Assembly (NCBI GenBank): GCA_948567375.1
Contig: OX419758.1
Location: 2,981,001-3,045,000 of the forward strand
From: Lunularia cruciata
Lineage: Eukaryota; Streptophyta; Marchantiopsida; Lunulariales; Lunulariaceae
Direction of reading: 5' to 3'
Length of the DNA stretch: 64,000 bases
Shown here in pieces: positions 22,801-34,776 of this stretch. The notes beneath the pieces were generated by a model, which worked only from the letters and a program-made list of their open reading frames with translations, was not told the origin of the DNA and searched no databases. Position numbers and translations under genes: made by a program. Positions within the stretch are counted from its first letter, which is position 1; each line of letters begins with the position of its first letter.

Positions 22801-24250
22801 AAAAAAACTCCTTTATAACTTGAAGTGTCAATTTGAAAGGTCTACCTTTGATGGTTTATGTTCAAGTGTGAGCATATTAGATACACATGCACTTCTACAA
22901 AACATGCCACACAAACCATTACAAACCAAAGTTAGAAACTGAATTTGGTGTTATAGTGACCGAGTTTGAAAGTTGAATGTGTGGATGCAAGATAGAAAGA
23001 GCTAAACACCTAATAGATTTCCAAGACAAACTATTGAATATGGAAATTAAGAGTTCAACACATTGTCAACTTTTGCTTTCTCTCTCTAGGAACACACTAG
23101 GTGCATAGTTGTTGGATCTTGTGGATCAGAGGTTGTGTGTAGATCTATCATTACTAGTATAAGCTTGCATGTAAGCCCAACCACGAGTGCCTTCTACTCT
23201 TGTTTCTAGTATTCTTTCTATTGAGTAAGGGAGTAATTGGCAACCCGACCTATCATCACAACATGAATTCTTGGTCCATTGGTCATCATTTATAGCATTA
23301 ACAAGGAGAAATACATATCATGTCTAGGAGAAAAGAACCTAAGTGCAATGCCCAGACATCAATTCAAGCCAATTGGGCGTACAATCAAGCATGCACATAT
23401 GGCGATGATCCAAACACAAGAATTTTAGCAACAATGCTCTATCCTACTAGTGGAAATGAGCTTCAAAGCCTTCTTGCTTTGTCCAAAAGCTGATTTCAAT
23501 CTCTATTCCAAGTTTCATCTAATTTGTACTCCAAGTAGAGAAATTCTAAACCTTTTTTTAACAAAGGAAACCTCTATGAGACTTACATAAGTATATCTTC
23601 TTCATTATAGCTTTGATTCAAGTAATTTTAGATTCAATTGAAAGCTTATAAAATAAGCTTTCCAATGATCTAGAAAAATTAAAACTTGACCACTACAGCT
23701 CCTTTGACAAGGTCTCAAACTTTGCCACAATGTTTTTGTAATTCTAACCCTAATTTCAAAATCCTAATTAATACTCAAGTTTTGATTCTTGCACAAGTTT
23801 TGGCCAATTTTTTCCCAAGGATACATGTAAAATTGTAGAAAAAGCTTCAAGAATCTAAATAATTCCACTCAAGACTTCAAATTGAAGATTCCACATTAAA
23901 TTGCAATTGGACATGGAATTGCTCTACTCTGCTTATGACATTTTTTTAGTAGAGTTTGTTGCATCAACTCTCACTCTCTATAAAATATAAGCCAACCAAA
24001 ATTTACACATTAGTTGGTTATGCTCCTGTCTAAATGTCTATGAATTTTGGAGGCTCAATACAACTCCAATCTCTAGATAAAGGTCTATTCTTAAGCTAGG
24101 CTAACTTGTGAGCTATACATACCCATGTATGCTTGATCCACAACCTTGAAAATTATGTTAATGAAATTCAAATGAAACCTTTGCAAAAAGTTGCAAGACC
24201 TAATCACTAGCTAAGTAAAAGGACAATAGGATATGGGTTATCCATCATCA
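19801..24250. other. AT-rich repeat island with decayed frames and CT-rich tandem repeats
   Basis: Frames at 21201-21416 (-) and 22464-22664 (-) encode short charged, heptad-like pieces that look like decayed transposon proteins. At about 21560-21745 a CT-rich unit containing TCTCTATCATCCATCTCTAAC occurs twice, roughly 110-115 bp apart. No host gene recognised. Confidence 0.4.
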
Positions 24251-24254
24251 ATTC

Positions 24255-24800
24255 CATGAATGTTACACCAAAATGTGTCACCATCCGATCCTAAAGTATG
24301 TCTCTTTGTTGATTTTGGGTTGTTGTGCTATGGAAAAAAAGTTCCATCCACTAAACCCACACATCCAAAAAAGCCTTTCAATCCAAATACCTGGAAAATT
24401 CTATCCCTTTCCTTGATATTTGGCCATGCCTCCTCTTTCCCCATATGAGCTTAAATAGCAATGATACCCTTTCAATGAAATATATGGTGGAGCCAGAGCT
24501 AATACCCCATAAATTAGTTCCTTGTGCTATATATGCACCATTCCCATTGTGACCAAACCTATCAAGAGCTACTTTGAGCTGGATCCAAATGGAAGTTTGC
24601 TTCCTCCCTGCCATATTCTCCTTTAAAATCTGATGATCTTTCACAAGCTCCAACAAAGTATAAAAAGATACCACATCCATTTGCATCAATTTTTTGAAGG
24701 GGAGTGGATTTACATTCCTTAAGAGCATGGATATTAAATCACTTTGGCATCTAATGTATACCCAATTTTCCAAATATCAAGATGTATTGGTAAAGTTCCA
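24255..24800 (-). pseudogene. PIF/Harbinger-like transposase fragment
   Basis: The minus-strand frame 24378-24773 (131 codons) contains SFYTLLELVKDHQILKEN followed by ALDRFGHNGNGAYIAQG and a helix-turn-helix-like continuation (GISSGSTIYFIERV). This is the N-terminal pattern of Harbinger-derived DDE proteins (compare RFGHDGNxASxxxxA). Further downstream on the minus strand, in another frame, KGFFGCVGLVDGTFFP at about 24330-24375 resembles the first DDE aspartate motif (GVVDGT), and then a stop follows. It is frame-broken and incomplete. The enzyme would cut and move DNA in the nucleus; this copy is dead. Confidence 0.65.
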
Positions 24801-26490
24801 CCATCTTAACAACAAATTCCTTTCCTCCATGCACAAATATTCTAAACCACATTTCTCTTCTTCTACAAATTCATCATCAAATTCCAACAATCAAACCTTA
24901 GTTTCACTTTCATTGTCACTCTCCCATTCAATCTCACCTTGCCATTCCAAGAGTATATGCCACATACACCTTTTGATTTCCTTACTCAAAATACTCTCGT
25001 ACACTTGCCCAATGCACATTATGTGTCCTTCTTTGATGCTCCTCAACAATCTCAATCTCATAAAGTGTTCTCAAGCTCTTATGGAGCACTCTTGGTCATT
25101 CTTTTGAAGCTTTTCGGGTTAGTGCCTGAACACTCCTCTGTTCTAAAATTTCTCTACACTATAGGATGGATATCCCTTCTCTCCTCTAAGTCGTATGTTG
25201 TTATGAACATGGATAGTTATGATGTAGATTTGATGGTCCTTAACACTATAAGATGGATATCTCTTCTTCCCACTTGGGTGGACAATGATGCTCCTCATCA
25301 CTCTCGGCTGAACATCCTTTGGTCATTGATATTTTCCAGTGGACTCTCAACATTCATCATTCATGTTGCTCTACTCATCACACTTTCCTATCAAACCCTT
25401 TGCTCTCTTACTCTTGGGGCACTACACATTTGTATGTATATTCTTGTCTGTGGAGGCTCCTCTTCACACATTTTTAAAGTGTTTTCTCAACCCGTTGATG
25501 CTTCTCTATGGTCACCATTTCTTATCCCCTAGTAATAAGATGCTTTCCTATCCTCTAACTTCCCATCAATGTTCCCTCAACATTTGATCACTCTTTTTCT
25601 AATCTAGATCTTTATGCAAATTTGAAATTAGTAGATTTCTTATTTTTTTGTTAGTCACTCGAATATTGGTATTCACAAAAACTGCTATCTTGACACATTC
25701 TTTTTCTTGTTACCCCATGTGATAGATTTCTCTTGCCCCACTCTTGTTTGTTTTTATCATCAACCACTCAAACAAAATCACACACAATCAAAATACCGTT
25801 CTTAATTTTTGTTTTTCTCATCAATAGATTTCTCTTAGTGCACTCAATAGCATCCAAATGTCAGTAGTCAATCATGACATTTCTCTCTATGCCCTTTCCT
25901 TATCTAAGCAAATAACTTTGATGTGACTCTAGCTTTACCGCAACTTTTCTCATTGCCCTCTCTTTACCTTAATTTCCTCATATCTCTCTTCTCCTTTTTG
26001 TTGGCCCCCAATTTTTCTCTTGCTCATTTTTGCCCTCTCTTTACCTTCACTTCCTCAACTCTCTCCTCTCCTTTTGCTTGCCTTTTTCTTTCTTTTCCAA
26101 TTTTTTCTCTCAACGGATGGAAATCACCTATCACTCTTGATCCCTCCACTCCATGGCTACTGGTCTCAAATTCCGCCCCTTATCCTCCTCTGAAGACTAG
26201 TAAAAATTTAAGCGATGATTTGTTTCGAAAACACTTTCCATATCAAGCTGGGTACTTCTGGCAATTTCTAGAGAGTGCTCGTGTGGAGATGTTCATATCG
26301 AGATAAAATTAGTTTCAACTTATCCTTCAACTTACAACGTTATTTCCACCCAATTCGACGCATTTTCATATCCATATTCTTCTTACTGGCACATCACATC
26401 ACGCGGCTGCGATCAGAGAGTTCGAGCGCAAAGTTGACTACTTCAAATATACTTCACTCAGAGATCAGAGAGGTGAGAAAAGCAAAGCAC
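24801..26490. other. CT-rich sequence with long hydrophobic frames
   Basis: Plus-strand frames at 24939-25532 (197 codons) and 25923-26306 (127 codons) are long but rich in Leu, Ser, Phe and Pro because the strand is pyrimidine-rich. An imperfect direct repeat (ACACTATARGATGGATATC) lies at about 25157 and 25238. No domain recognised, and they are probably chance frames in repeat DNA. GC content rises from about 26500. Confidence 0.35.
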
Positions 26491-26572
26491 TAATTAATTA
26501 GCAAAGATACGCGATTAAAATTAACGGGGCCACCCGTAAAAGTAATATTCCACCGATCATGACTTTGAGTTC

Positions 26573-26589
26573 CCGTCAATTATTGACGG
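26573..26589. promoter_or_regulatory. Inverted pair of W-box cores
   Basis: CCGTCAATTATTGACGG is a near-palindrome with two TTGAC cores in opposite orientation, 214 bases before the UPF0548 start codon. TTGAC is the WRKY-binding W-box core. Whether it is functional is inference. Confidence 0.35.
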
Positions 26590-26802
26590 CTATGGGCTAC
26601 GGCTACGGTTACCCGTAAATTTTAGGAGTACCCCACCGCCCTCTGCTCGTAAAAAGAGCGTTATTGAAACGCTCTAAATGTATGAGACGCGAAGGGAACA
26701 TTCGCCCACGGATGAATTGCGGGAGGCGAGGATTGTACAGTAACGCGAGTTCGGCCGAGGGCAGGACATTTCGGGCGGGGATAGTTGGAAGCTGTACTTG
26801 CA

Positions 26803-29074
26803 ATGTGGATGCCAGCACTGTGGTTCAAGCGGCCGAACCCTGAGGAGGAAAGCACTTTTCTTTCCAGCTGCCAGTGAGTGATTCGATTCCGTCTCTATTT
26901 TTAATTCTTGAACAATGCGAATTCTCGTGATACAATCCCGCGTTGGCATATGGCCGTGCCTTGCAGACATCACTTTTCTTTTTCGGTCTCATGTCTTTAT
27001 ATGCGCCGGTTTTGATTCATACGAATTTTGCTCAAGTTCTTCCTCGGGAAATTCGGATGGAAAGACAGAGGCTAAACGAAAATCGAATTCGACATGTCTA
27101 GGACCTTGAGGGTTAAGGTACCCACTTGTTGTAGGCAGGCTGGCCAGTTTCTTGCAAAGGGTCTTTCCAAAAAGGTTCTGGTACGAAACAAAGCAAAAAC
27201 CTGTTGCCCGTGGATTCTCTGCAGTAAGAGATATAGTAGTACGTGCACACGGAAGGGGGACAGTCTGATGGTTGGTAGTTTGAAGTTCTTTTCGATGTTT
27301 AACAAGCTAGGAGATGAACCCTGGAGTTTTTTGCTGCGAGTGAAAGAATGCGTAGGGTGTGCAGGAGCTGGAAAGAATCGTAGATATAAATTCCGCATTC
27401 TTGTTTTGCAGCGGTCTCTCCCGCTCTAGTAGGTTACTTTCCAGAAAGAGGAGGACCTGGATGAGGACGCATAACTTGAAATTGATTCATCCCTGTATAT
27501 TATAGTTCCTGTCAGTTCTAATATTATAACTCCAAGCGTTCGAGTTATACAGAGTCAGGCTAGAGCTAAATGTACACCTAAAGATTTTGACAACACCGTT
27601 GGAAGAGCATTATTTAGGTTGTGAACAAGTTAGTTTGGTATTGCATTTACATGTATGCAGAACTCGTTAGCTGTTTATTGATCAAAGAGCACCTCCATTT
27701 CGTGTTTTCTCTCCTGAATCTTTTGCCTTCTCAGCTTTCCTCCAGTGCAGTTCTCTTCACATGTGCAAGTCTGTACTTTCGAAGGGTAATTATCCCTGTA
27801 ACAAGCTCATGTACACCCAACTTTACCAGGGACACTTGCTAGCACTGCAGGGGTTTCAACTATGACGAGAAGTTCGTTGGGGCAACAGCTGAAGCACCCT
27901 GGTCTCCAGATCGGCTTCAGCAGTTAAAGAAGGAAGGCTTCATGATCAATCATACCCGTGTTAAAGTTGGGTCTGGAGCTCATGCTTTTGCAAGAGGGAA
28001 AGACAAGCTGCAGAATTGGCGGTAAGAAATCAATCTTGGATAAGTATCCGATTTGTCACAGAGTTTTCCGTCTGTTTTTGAGTTGGCCGGTTAGTCGATG
28101 CTTGTACTCTTCACAAAATTGACAAGCATGCTAGGTGCAATTTGCATAAACCAAAGTGCGAAACTTCTTTTGTCATGTAGGCATCTACAGCTAGGATGGG
28201 CATCAGTGGACCCTCGAACACCGATCAAAGTGGGAGGCAAGTTTGGAATCGTTGTTCACGAAGTGTTTGCTTGGCTGGTCAATCCTCTCCAAATAGCATA
28301 CATCAGCGATCAAAACGCAGACGAGGCCAAGAGTGCACCGGCGAAACTAGAAGCCAATACGTTGTCAACACGGTCTCCAACTTTGACAGCGTATGCTTTT
28401 GGAGGTGGTACTCTGCGGGGACACTTGCTGGTAGGTTTAGTTTCTCTCTTTATTCGCTGCCAGTATGGAGTTTTGTTTTGTACGCTTTGCACAAGCTAGA
28501 CTTGTAAAGCCATGTGTGCCTTGTTTAGTAGCACTACCTGTTATGGTTGTCTCCAGTAGAGCACTTGACTGTGATTTGAGAGATTTTTTATATTCGGCTT
28601 CAGCTTCAGCTTCACCAGGAGTTAGCAACTCTCTATCCTTTCTAATCCATTGTCAATATGTTCAATCGTATCCAAGACTGCTGCTGTATCATGGGTGCAA
28701 ACATGCTTACTCTTGAAGAACACTGTGGACGTAGACCTCGCGAAGTTGAGTGAAAACATCGTGAATGCTAGAATATATGTTATATTTGGTGTCAGTGGAA
28801 CGAAGGAATGCCAACCGGGAACTTTGAGATTTTGGTTCTAACAGACTCTTAACTGTCTTGCCTTGCAAAACAGGCAGGAGAAGAGAGGTTTGCAATCGAG
28901 TGGGACAAAGAGGATGATTCCGTCTGGTACGAAATTTTATCTTTCTCCAGACCCACTCACTTCCTCACAGTTGCTGGTTTGCCGGTGCTGAAATTCCAAC
29001 AGAAGTTGTTTGCTAAGCATTCCGCGGAAGCGATGATTCGAGAGGTCAATAATGACATGCCGTTGAAAGGATAG
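26803..29074 (+). CDS. UPF0548 (DUF1990) family protein
   Basis: Four exons join in phase: 26803-26873, 27851-28021, 28181-28430, 28874-29074, giving 230 codons plus stop. Exon 1 gives MWMPALWFKRPNPEEE, matching the W-x-RP-x-PEE opening of the family. Exon 2 gives GFNYDEKFVGAT and EGFMINHTRVKVGSG, then KLQNWR. Exon 3 gives LGWASVDPRTPI, the VHEVFAWLVNPLQIAY segment and FGGGTLRGHLL. Exon 4 gives AGEERFAIEWD, VWYEILSFSRPTHFL. All are signature blocks of UPF0548 proteins (Arabidopsis At2g17695 is the plant example, about 205 residues). The biochemical role of the family is not established. All introns are GT-AG. A second ATG at 26809 is an alternative start. Confidence 0.88.
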
Positions 29075-29168
29075 GAAGTGTAGCGTCCTTATACACCCCG
29101 GTGAACAATCAATTTTGTAGCACCGAATCTGTAAAAGGTTGTAAAATTACTTGCTTAGCAAAGGGGAG

Positions 29169-29215
29169 CTTTAGGCTTTAGGGTTAGGGTTTAGCGTTTA
29201 GGGTGACCCTAAACC
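29169..29215. repeat. Short interstitial telomere-like tract
   Basis: Contains several TTTAGGG-type units followed by CCCTAAA. The core GTTTAGGGT-G-ACCCTAAAC (29196-29214) is a perfect inverted repeat with a 1-base centre. TTTAGGG is the plant telomere unit. Confidence 0.6.
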
Positions 29216-31032
29216 TGTGACATAAATCGAAAGAAGTGGTACATCCTTGTGCAGTTCCCCTTGAAGTCCTGGAATGTGATGGGTGTCCCCCCTGTAACGA
29301 TTTCACGTGATTCGCAAGAAGAATGTGACGCAAATTGTAATCACACATTGATTAGCATGGGACGGTTGTACAGACCGATTAAAATTTTTGGAACGCACGG
29401 CTTTAGGGCATGTTCCGCTACATAAGAGCATTAGGGTCTTCATATATCTGAGTATATGGCTTGAAGGGGACAGGTGAAGTCCTAAGTGATAGCCTTGTCA
29501 GAAAAGGAGTTCCAAATTTCAAGCGCACAGGATGGAGGCGTAGAAACTTTGAAGCAGCTCACAACCTATCAGCATATCACGAGACGTGATGACCTCAGTA
29601 CATAGCACGCGCTGTGCCGTGTACTGATATAGTGCACTTGTAACACCTGTCAAGCAGACTACTGAGATGCCAATCACAGGAACCTAAAGTTGAAGGTCCG
29701 CGAAGCACGACTGGGGTCGATATGCCTTCGAGTGAAGGAAGGCACGATATGACACGTATATGGACGTCGAGCGCAACTAAATTATAAGCTTGAGATGATG
29801 ACCACCGTTGTTGTGAATTTACTTCGAAAAATCAATTGAATTTTGAAAGGAGGTATACTTTCTGGAGTTTGAAAGCTCGGGAGAAGCCATGGTAAAGATC
29901 ATCGATAACAATCCGACAACCTTCGGAACTACGAACGAACTTCATGAGGTGTTTCTACTGTGTGAATACCTAGCAGCACATCAGGGTACAGATGCCTGAA
30001 TATGAGGGCCAGTAAGAGTACCCGTAAGTAGGCTGTCAAAGGAACGTACAGTTAACATTGTAACCAGTACTAGTCTACTTACGTAGAGATAACGAGCTGA
30101 CAGTTAGAATCAGAGATTTCGCAGAACTTTGTTGATTAGCTCAGCCCAGCAGTACGTGGAGGAAAATGTTCGTAAACTCGGATGGATGCAGCTGAATTCA
30201 AATAGAAGGCCTCATTGTAACTTAGATGTTTTTTCCTACCCTTTGGTGTCTTTTCCTCACCATTTTCATCTAGAAACGATGAAAGGTAGCTTTGTGGATC
30301 TTGGTCACCACCTTAGTTGTGGATCTTGCTCCGAGGAGCAGAAGAAGACGAGATGAGCAAGTATGAGGGAATGTAAGGCAAAGCCTGTACTGTTCTGGTA
30401 GCTTTTGTCCTCGTCTACTGATTATTGGTAGTGAAGGAAGCGGAAACAGTGATCTCTTTGGCTGTCTGTGTGCCAACATTGATGCAGTACACTGTCACAA
30501 ACCGTCCAATTTCAAAAATCGACTAAACTTGAAAAGGAATCCCATTCTTGATGGTGGAGAGACAGTATAGACACTGATACAAGGTTAAAATTTGAGAGGA
30601 GGTTCACTGAAAGCCACACCCCTAACCTTGAGACTCGCGTCGTCGGTACTGATTTGTGGTAGCATATGCGACTATCTCGTTGATCCACCTGAGATTCCTG
30701 TGAACGTGACTTCCAAATCCCAGCATCTGGTAGTATGAGAGCTCATTCCTCTTGAGATAAATTGCCCTCCCAAAAGGAGGACGTAGCACTAACTACATCG
30801 TCAATCTCCAGATGACGTGCAGCCCTTGTAGTGAAAGAAACAGGGATCGAAACAGGACTGTGATCAAGGAAGCAAGAGTTGTTAGGATGCTACTGTTGGA
30901 ACCTCTTGAGACTTTGTCCGAGTGACATGATCTCAAACCCTGATTTTGGGACCTGTATTTTTCTAATAATGTTCTCTCATGGCCAGCTCAGAGGAGAGTC
31001 AAAGGATAGAGTTCGACGCATATGACTAGGTG

Positions 31033-31071
31033 AATCCCGCATCCCGTGCCTGAGGCAGGGGATGCGGGATT
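31033..31071. repeat. 39-nt GC-rich palindrome
   Basis: Arms AATCCCGCATCCC and GGGATGCGGGATT are perfect complements. Inside them is TGCCT-G-AGGCA, so only three single G positions are unpaired. On one strand it would form a long hairpin. It is not followed by a T run and no gene ends nearby, so a terminator role is unlikely. Confidence 0.7.
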
Positions 31072-31891
31072 GACATTCTGTGACGAGGATGAGAAAAAGA
31101 CGAAGACTAGAGACATGAGGGGCCGGCATCTGGAGCAGACCTTGGTGTCTCACGCGAACTATTTGATGCAAGCATTGAGTTGATTAGAATGGTACTAAAA
31201 ACCAGTCCTCGATATGCAAGGGACACAATTCTTGCAGGGGGAAACAGTGTCAAGACCAGCGTGTGCAGAATTTAACTTAAGCTCGATATGCAAAAATTGT
31301 GTCGTCTAACGACTTGAGCACTTTGACCTTGTGCGAGTAATTGAGTATTAAAATCCGTTGCAAAGTTATTCAACTCAATATTACTACAGGACTGTTACTC
31401 TCGAGAATATAGGTTAGAATGTGTCAATTTCTGTATGCCAGAAATATTACAAATCTTAGATATCCAGTTCGCAATGCTCACTTTTTGTTCGCGAAGTAAA
31501 CGTGAATAAAATAAAGAACAAATAGACCTCTAGAAAACCTCTAGATACTTTACAAGACATTCTCGAACTAAAGATAAGAAACGTGATTTTTAAACAATGA
31601 GAGTACATGACATCTGTAAATGCACAACTTCATCGCATCGACGAGCCGAAAAGGAGATAATCCATCAGGATATTCACAAAAGTTTTCATCTTTCTGAAAT
31701 ACCATAAACACCCGCCCAAACCGGAATAAGGATGAAGTTGATTAAAGCTCAGTAGAGTCCAAGACCCCAGGCCCTAGGTTCTCGGAGAACACTGTCAACG
31801 TTGATGCTGTGAATCCTGGGATCATAAGAAGAACCTCGCGAGAAAGTGATTGATGACTCAGCGACCGCTCTTGCAGCCCCTGTGGTACTGC

Positions 31892-31897
31892 CACGTG
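31892..31897. promoter_or_regulatory. G-box upstream of the SnRK1 gamma gene
   Basis: CACGTG within CCACGTGAGA, 158 bases before the ATG at 32055. bZIP and bHLH factors bind this core. Functional relevance is inferred from position only. Confidence 0.35.
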
Positions 31898-32054
31898 AGA
31901 ATACCCGACGCAACCCCTAAATCGCCACACACTCTACTGCCCAAATTTCGTATATGCGCGCAACGTTGGTCTAGACCTATGCCAGGCAGCTCTGTCAGTC
32001 AGACGATCGATTTGGTTTGGTTGTTTCAAGAGACATTTCATCGAAGGAATAAAC

Positions 32055-34776
32055 ATGGCAGGGAAAGATTTGCCTCTGAAGGTGCAGACGCAGTGGGAGC
32101 GCGCGCAAGGCCCACTATCTCCTTCCGATCGCCTCAACGCTGCGTTTGAGCAGATCCCCGTTTCGTCGTTCCCTCTTCTGGCCCTGGGACACGGTCTGTT
32201 CTCGACCCTCAGAAACACTTTGCCTGGAGCGTGTCTGTTTGTGCTTTCCCGTTTTGGTTTTTGATCTTTTTTGCTTCCTTTCTGATTAGAGATCGCGTCT
32301 CAGCATTGAAATTAATCTGGTTGATTGATCTCTTGCCAGATTTATTGATTTGACGAGAAAGTAGAAGTGGTGTGATGTGAACTTTAGTACCTCACCTGAT
32401 AATTGGCACATTTGTCTCAATTTGGAATAAGTAGTTGTGGCTATGCTTGCCAGGTGTTACCAGGCTGCTGAGCTTGACTTAGATTATTGTTTGATGGACA
32501 GTGATTGAGGTGAAATCCGATGCAAGCTTAGAGGAGGCGCTGGACATTTTGAGCAGCCATCATATATATAGTGCACCGGCGCTCGATGTGCAAGCGGGGA
32601 AAGATGTGAGCTGGATGGAGAAGTACCTAGGAATGGTGGACTTCGCAGGAATTATTCACTGGCTGCTGAATCAGGTGAATGTTGTGCTGCGTAAGGTGTG
32701 TGCCCCTGTCCCCTGCTTCCCTGCCCCCTGTCACCAAGTTTCCCAGAGAGATCTGTGAATGGAAGCTAAACAAAAGCGACGGCGATGCCATAGGGGAGAT
32801 GACCAGAAGGTGGCCAAGAGGATGTTGGATCTAATACGTTATACTGAAATGCAATGCAGTCGAAGATTGCAAATTTAGGAAGTGAAGCTCTTGCAGCCTT
32901 TGATGGTGATGCGTTCGTGGAAATGACTGCATCTGAAGATTTCAAGAAAGCTAAGGTCTGTAGACTTGTCGATCCCTATGCTTCTTGCGCAAACAGCATC
33001 TATTCGTCTCTCAACCACTTAAGCAATGTAGCTAATGCACTTGAAGTTGGTCTTAGATTTGTACAAAGAAGAGACGCCAAATTCTTTTGGTCGAAATTGG
33101 AAAGATGATCCTAGGTAGCGGTAGAAAAAATTTCAGCTCGTTTCTGGAGAGTAATTTTTAGTATTTGTATCATTGTTTATACTCATCAAATTCTGTAGAT
33201 TAAAAGAGATTTAGCTGTAGAAGTACGCCCCTGGATGTTATTTCCTCTCGACCTGTGCGTCTCCAGAGTTATCATGCACAGAATAGTGGCGTCCAAATGA
33301 GACAGTTCATACACATTGCTATCTTTCTGTTCGTGTGTAGTTTCTCTGCTAACTGGATCGTTCCAGTATTATGCGATTACTTTCTTGATTGTAACCTTCT
33401 TGAGTCACTGATTCTTATTTAGAAGGACACTATATTGTCAGGTGGCTGATATAGCTGGGTCATTCCGCTGGGCACCGTTTATCTGCGTACAACAAACAGA
33501 TTCATTATTGACAGTACTCCTCTTGCTCTCCAAGTATCGCATGAAGAGTTTGCCCGTCGTGGAAAGTGGACAATGCACGATTCTAAACTTCATCACACAG
33601 GGAGATATAATCCATATGCTCTATCAGTGCAGTGGGTTATCGTGGTTCGACAAGCTGGGGAAACTGTCTCTTAGTGAGCTTGGTCTTCCCAAAGCCCGAG
33701 ACGGAAAACTCGTTCAGGTGATCATAGTCATTGAATGTGCCAGTTGTTATAAGGATGGATCTCACTTTCTACAAGTTACCATTAGTTAAGTGTTCCATTA
33801 CCTCTTTTTATATTTGGTACGTCGTTGAGGTTATGTGCAACTAAAACCTTGATGTGAGGCGAATTCAAATAGTAAAGATGAATTCTGCTTACAAACAAGT
33901 TCCTTGGAGTGTGATCCGAAATGCCGTGATGCTTGATGACACCAGTTTGGATAGAGTCTGTCCAACAACAGATTCTAAAGCGAGGACATATGTACAGGAG
34001 TACGCTAGTTCAGATTTAAACGTAGTCCATCATAGTATGACTTTATTTCAGTCAACAATGTTCTTAACACACTGAATTTACATGCAAGCGCAGGTAGAAG
34101 AAAGTGCACATGTACTTGTTGCCTTTGAGATGATGAGCAAGAAAGGAGTTGGTGGAGTACCTGTTCTAGCAGACCGAACCCAGAAAGTAGTTGGTAACAT
34201 CAGTGCAAGCGACGTGTCTTTTCTCCTTACTGCTCCGGAAATCTTTCAGAGTGACAGGTACTTCCCATCACTCCCCAAACCTCAAACATCGGATAAACTT
34301 ATATTCGTGTGACAGGAGTTGGAACCGCAGCTATTTCGCTATGCACTGACTCCTAGCATTGTTAGAGATAGGAAAGAAGTTCGAGAGTCTGGATTACGTC
34401 CAAGATTTGAAAGCAGGTGCTATCGAATGTCAAGCTGATGCTTGTTTTGTTATGACTCAGTCCCCTCACTGCCGGGAAATTTTTGGAGTCTGTGAGAAGA
34501 CATCTGCAACAAAAAGGGGAGAATTCTCCGTTGCTGAAGCCAATATTGACGTGCCATTCCAAGGAGACTCTTAAAGACACGATCACCAAACTTGACAACG
34601 CTAAGGTCCACAGAATATACGTCGTGGACGACAAAGAAGAACTGATTGGCGTGATAACGCTCAGAGACATCATCTCAACGTTTGTCGAGGAACCTTTCGG
34701 TTATTTCGGGTCTTTCTTTGAAGGAGTAATTCCATCGTCACCACGATACCCAGTTCCGGAAGTCCTTACAAGCTAA
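32055..34776 (+). CDS. KING1: SnRK1 regulatory subunit gamma (KING1-type, CBS domains)
   Basis: Six exons join in phase: 32055-32193, 32502-32674, 32860-32955, 33442-33717, 34094-34257, 34461-34776, giving 387 residues (Arabidopsis KING1, At3g48530, has 424). Landmarks in order are FEQIPVSSFP; first CBS (VIEVKSDASLEEAL, YLGMVDFAGIIHWLL); SFRWAPFICV, then SLLTVLLLLSKYRMKSLPVVE; WFDKLGKLSLSELGLP; VGGVPVLADRTQKVVGN; LTAGKFLESVRRHL; and the last CBS VHRIYVVDDKEELIGVITLR followed by EPFGYF. CBS pairs in the gamma subunit bind adenine nucleotides or act as scaffold for the SnRK1 energy-sensing kinase in nucleus and cytoplasm. The start has a good context (AAACATGG). A 203-bp last intron is the only one needing judgement, because frames in between are open. 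Confidence 0.9.

Larger units (their letters stand above)
29075..32054. other. Intergenic region between UPF0548 and SnRK1 gamma genes
   Basis: About 3 kb of unique-looking sequence with no frame I can assign. It holds a telomere-like junction (29169-29215), a copy of the 50-bp motif of 7868-7922 at about 30537-30590, a 39-nt palindrome (31033-31071) and a G-box (31892-31897). Confidence 0.5.

Noticed and set aside
24939-25532. 197-codon hydrophobic plus-strand frame that might be a membrane protein
   Set aside because: The strand is pyrimidine-rich, which makes Leu/Ser/Phe frames by composition alone. It overlaps repeat units and has no family signature.
31033-31071. Palindrome considered as a transcription terminator or CRISPR-like repeat
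   Set aside because: It is single-copy in the window, has no T tract, and the context is eukaryotic nuclear DNA. No CRISPR array, operon or prokaryotic feature is present.
34359-34574. 71-codon plus-strand frame considered as an additional SnRK1 gamma exon
   Set aside because: Splicing 34257 directly to 34461 keeps phase and gives LTAGKFLESVRRHL, aligning with the LTVKDF region of KING1. Including this frame would break it.
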